Both the position numbers and the translations under genes were made by a program. The notes beneath the pieces were generated by a model. The model was not told the origin of the DNA. It was given only the letters and a program-made list of their open reading frames with translations, and ran no database searches. Below are positions 5,849 to 7,057 of a stretch of DNA of 7,057 nt, piece after piece. Location of the stretch: assembly GCA_013817655.1 (NCBI GenBank), contig JACDCJ010000105.1, positions 1 to 7,057 on the forward strand. Reading direction: 5' to 3'. Position 1 is the stretch's first letter; the number at the start of each line of letters is the position of its first letter. The DNA comes from Actinosomnolentus pattersoniae (SeqCode) (GTDB lineage Bacteria; Actinomycetota; UBA4738).

Positions 5849-6967
5849 TCAGGATTCGAAGATCTCCAGGGGCAGGAACGCCGACACAACGAAGTTCGGC
5901 ACGTCCACCACCTCGCTGATCTTGAGGTCGACCGCGACGCTGCAGATCGCATATGCCTGCTGGCGACTGTATCCGTACTCGGCCACTAGGTGGTCGATCA
6001 TGTTGAGCAACGCGTTGCGGGCCGCGACCGTGACGTCCTCGGACTCTCCGCGGCCGTCCTTGCGCACGGAGAGTCCCGTGGTCGCGAAGAACCGCCGGGG
6101 AGCCTGGTACTCGGGCGGCACCAGGTAGTCGTCCCGCTCGAACTGCAGGTCCCGGATCCCGCGCCCCGCCGCCAGCCCCTTGCGCAGGTCGAACCGGACC
6201 CGCAGCGTGGCGTTCATCTCAATCGCCGTGCCGCACGTCTCGCAGTCCCCCTGGGCGAAGTGGGCGTCGCCGGCCGAGAACAGGCCGCCCTCCACCCACA
6301 CCGGCATCAGCAGGCGGGTCCCAGCGGCCAGATGCTTGATGTCGACGTTGCCGGCGTTCTCCCGGGGAGGGATCGTCCGCAGGGCCTCGGAGGCGATGGG
6401 CTCGTCCGCCGGCACGGCGTCCGTGGGATCCGGCGGTAGGACGAAGCCGCCGCGATCGAGGGTCTCGCTCTCTCGGGCGACGATCTCGGCCATCAGCTCT
6501 CGAGAAGGGGCCAGGCCGATCGTCCCCATGAAAGGGGCCCCCGGGATCCGGATTCGCGGCAGGTCTGGAGAGATTGCCCATCCCTCGGCGATCTCCCACT
6601 TGGCGATGTACGGGTCGGGGAACTCGTCCCGCAGGAACCCGAACCCCGGAACCTGGACGGTGTAGGCGAACGGCGGCGGTGCGACCTCCAGGACCTCGGC
6701 GACGAGGAGATCCCCCGGCTCGGCCCCCTCCACGAACACGGGACCCGTGAGGGGATGCACGACGGCGAGGTTCAGCATGCCGACCTGCTCGGGCATGGTG
6801 CCCGGAGTGATCTGCCCATCGAAGGCGTCCCGCGTCTCCAACACGACCTCGTCCACGGGCTGGCAGCGGACCACCGGAGGGATGTCGGGGTGCCACCGGT
6901 TGTGCCCCGTCTCTGGCTGGGAAGCGAGAGGGACGGAGTAGTCAACCCGGATCTCGCGCGTGGCCAT
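5849..6967 (-). CDS. acetamidase/formamidase family protein
   Basis: Encodes 372 residues, close to the usual length of the FmdA/AmdA family, which hydrolyses short amides such as formamide or acetamide to the acid and ammonia. Family blocks visible in order: HPLTGPVFVEGAEPGDLLVA (71-90), a GFGFLRDEFPDP region (108-119), GAPFMGTIGLAPS (143-155), NAGNVDIKHLAAGTRLLMPV (204-223), then the glycine- and Asp-rich core LFSAGDAHFAQGDCETCGTA (229-248). The tail includes helix ALLNMIDHLVAEYGYSRQQA (319-338). No signal peptide; cytosolic. The ATG at 6967 sits behind a near-perfect AAGGAGG ribosome site, so the 18-residue upstream extension is rejected. The gene faces the cyclase gene and appears to be its own unit. 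The true substrate is unknown, as members act on several small amides. Confidence 0.92.
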   Translation of the reverse strand: MATREIRVDYSVPLASQPETGHNRWHPDIPPVVRCQPVDEVVLETRDAFDGQITPGTMPEQVGMLNLAVVHPLTGPVFVEGAEPGDLLVAEVLEVAPPPFAYTVQVPGFGFLRDEFPDPYIAKWEIAEGWAISPDLPRIRIPGAPFMGTIGLAPSRELMAEIVARESETLDRGGFVLPPDPTDAVPADEPIASEALRTIPPRENAGNVDIKHLAAGTRLLMPVWVEGGLFSAGDAHFAQGDCETCGTAIEMNATLRVRFDLRKGLAAGRGIRDLQFERDDYLVPPEYQAPRRFFATTGLSVRKDGRGESEDVTVAARNALLNMIDHLVAEYGYSRQQAYAICSVAVDLKISEVVDVPNFVVSAFLPLEIFES

Positions 6968-6972
6968 GGGCT

Positions 6973-6979
6973 CCTCCTT
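6973..6979 (-). promoter_or_regulatory. strong ribosome binding site of the amidase gene
   Basis: On the minus strand the bases read AAGGAGG, the full anti-16S complement, five bases before the ATG at 6967. It fixes the start and suggests strong translation, in contrast to the plus-strand genes of this window, most of which have poor or no such site. Confidence 0.8.
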
Positions 6980-6983
6980 CGTG

Positions 6984-6995
6984 TTCTCGCGAGAA
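6984..6995. promoter_or_regulatory. perfect 12-bp palindrome in the amidase leader, possible operator
   Basis: TTCTCGCGAGAA is its own reverse complement over twelve bases and lies four bases upstream of the amidase ribosome site. A possible -10 (TACGGT on the minus strand, 7012-7017) would place transcription start near 7005, so the palindrome would lie just downstream of the start point, a usual place for a repressor site. A perfect dyad of this size with a CpG-rich centre may also arise by chance in GC-rich DNA. No regulator gene lies in the window. Confidence 0.4.
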
Positions 6996-7011
6996 GGCTC
7001 TACACGCCCGA

Positions 7012-7017
7012 ACCGTA
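7012..7017 (-). promoter_or_regulatory. possible -10 element of the amidase gene
   Basis: TACGGT on the minus strand fits the TANNNT form of an actinobacterial -10. It would give a leader of about 38 bases containing the 12-bp palindrome and the ribosome site. No -35 match is seen at 17 bases. Confidence 0.25.
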
Positions 7018-7057
7018 GCAAAGCCGCTCCCCAGAGGGAGACCGGTCGGTTGCGGCC

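Noticed and set aside
6219..6896. A 225-codon frame on the minus strand overlapping the amidase in another frame
   Set aside because: Rich in Gly, Arg and Pro and without motifs; it is a frame-shifted shadow of the amidase gene.

Overview
The window is a GC-rich, densely coded bacterial chromosome segment. Its genes resemble those of poorly cultured soil or sediment Actinomycetota: high GC, GTG starts, possible leaderless starts, an actinobacterial-style class III cyclase and an FmdA-type amidase. Lineage is inferred from gene style only. No rRNA, tRNA, CRISPR array, transposase, phage gene or integration signature is visible.

Layout from left to right. Bases 1-128 are the last 41 codons of a plus-strand gene whose tail resembles the C-terminal ends of two genes further right. 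A short plus-strand ORF for a one-helix membrane protein follows (232-390). On the minus strand, 426-1628 encodes a membrane-anchored or exported six-blade WD40/PD40 (TolB-like) beta-propeller with a tandem 10-residue repeat in its linker. After a divergent intergenic region comes a plus-strand run: a small exported or lipoprotein-like hypothetical protein (about 1850-2368), then two adjacent paralogous genes (2420-3382 and 3379-4515). The paralogs overlap by ATGA and look like LolA/RseB-fold plus DUF4367 proteins, yet neither has a signal peptide. Next is a plus-strand three-part protein (4629-5816): a small N-terminal domain, a GAF-like sensor segment and a class III nucleotidyl cyclase domain with substituted catalytic motifs. 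Converging on it from the right is an acetamidase/formamidase gene (5849-6967, minus), preceded by a strong Shine-Dalgarno sequence and a perfect 12-bp palindrome.

How the genes may work together. The left two thirds carry a set of exported, surface or lipid-fold proteins (propeller, possible lipoprotein, two or three LolA/DUF4367 paralogs), suggesting envelope sensing or lipoprotein handling. The cyclase and the amidase look like independent units. I see no clear new defence or mobile system. The points most worth following are the signal-less tandem LolA/DUF4367 pair, the sensor-cyclase fusion with its altered catalytic residues, possible leaderless starts at two genes, and two inverted-repeat candidate regulatory sites.
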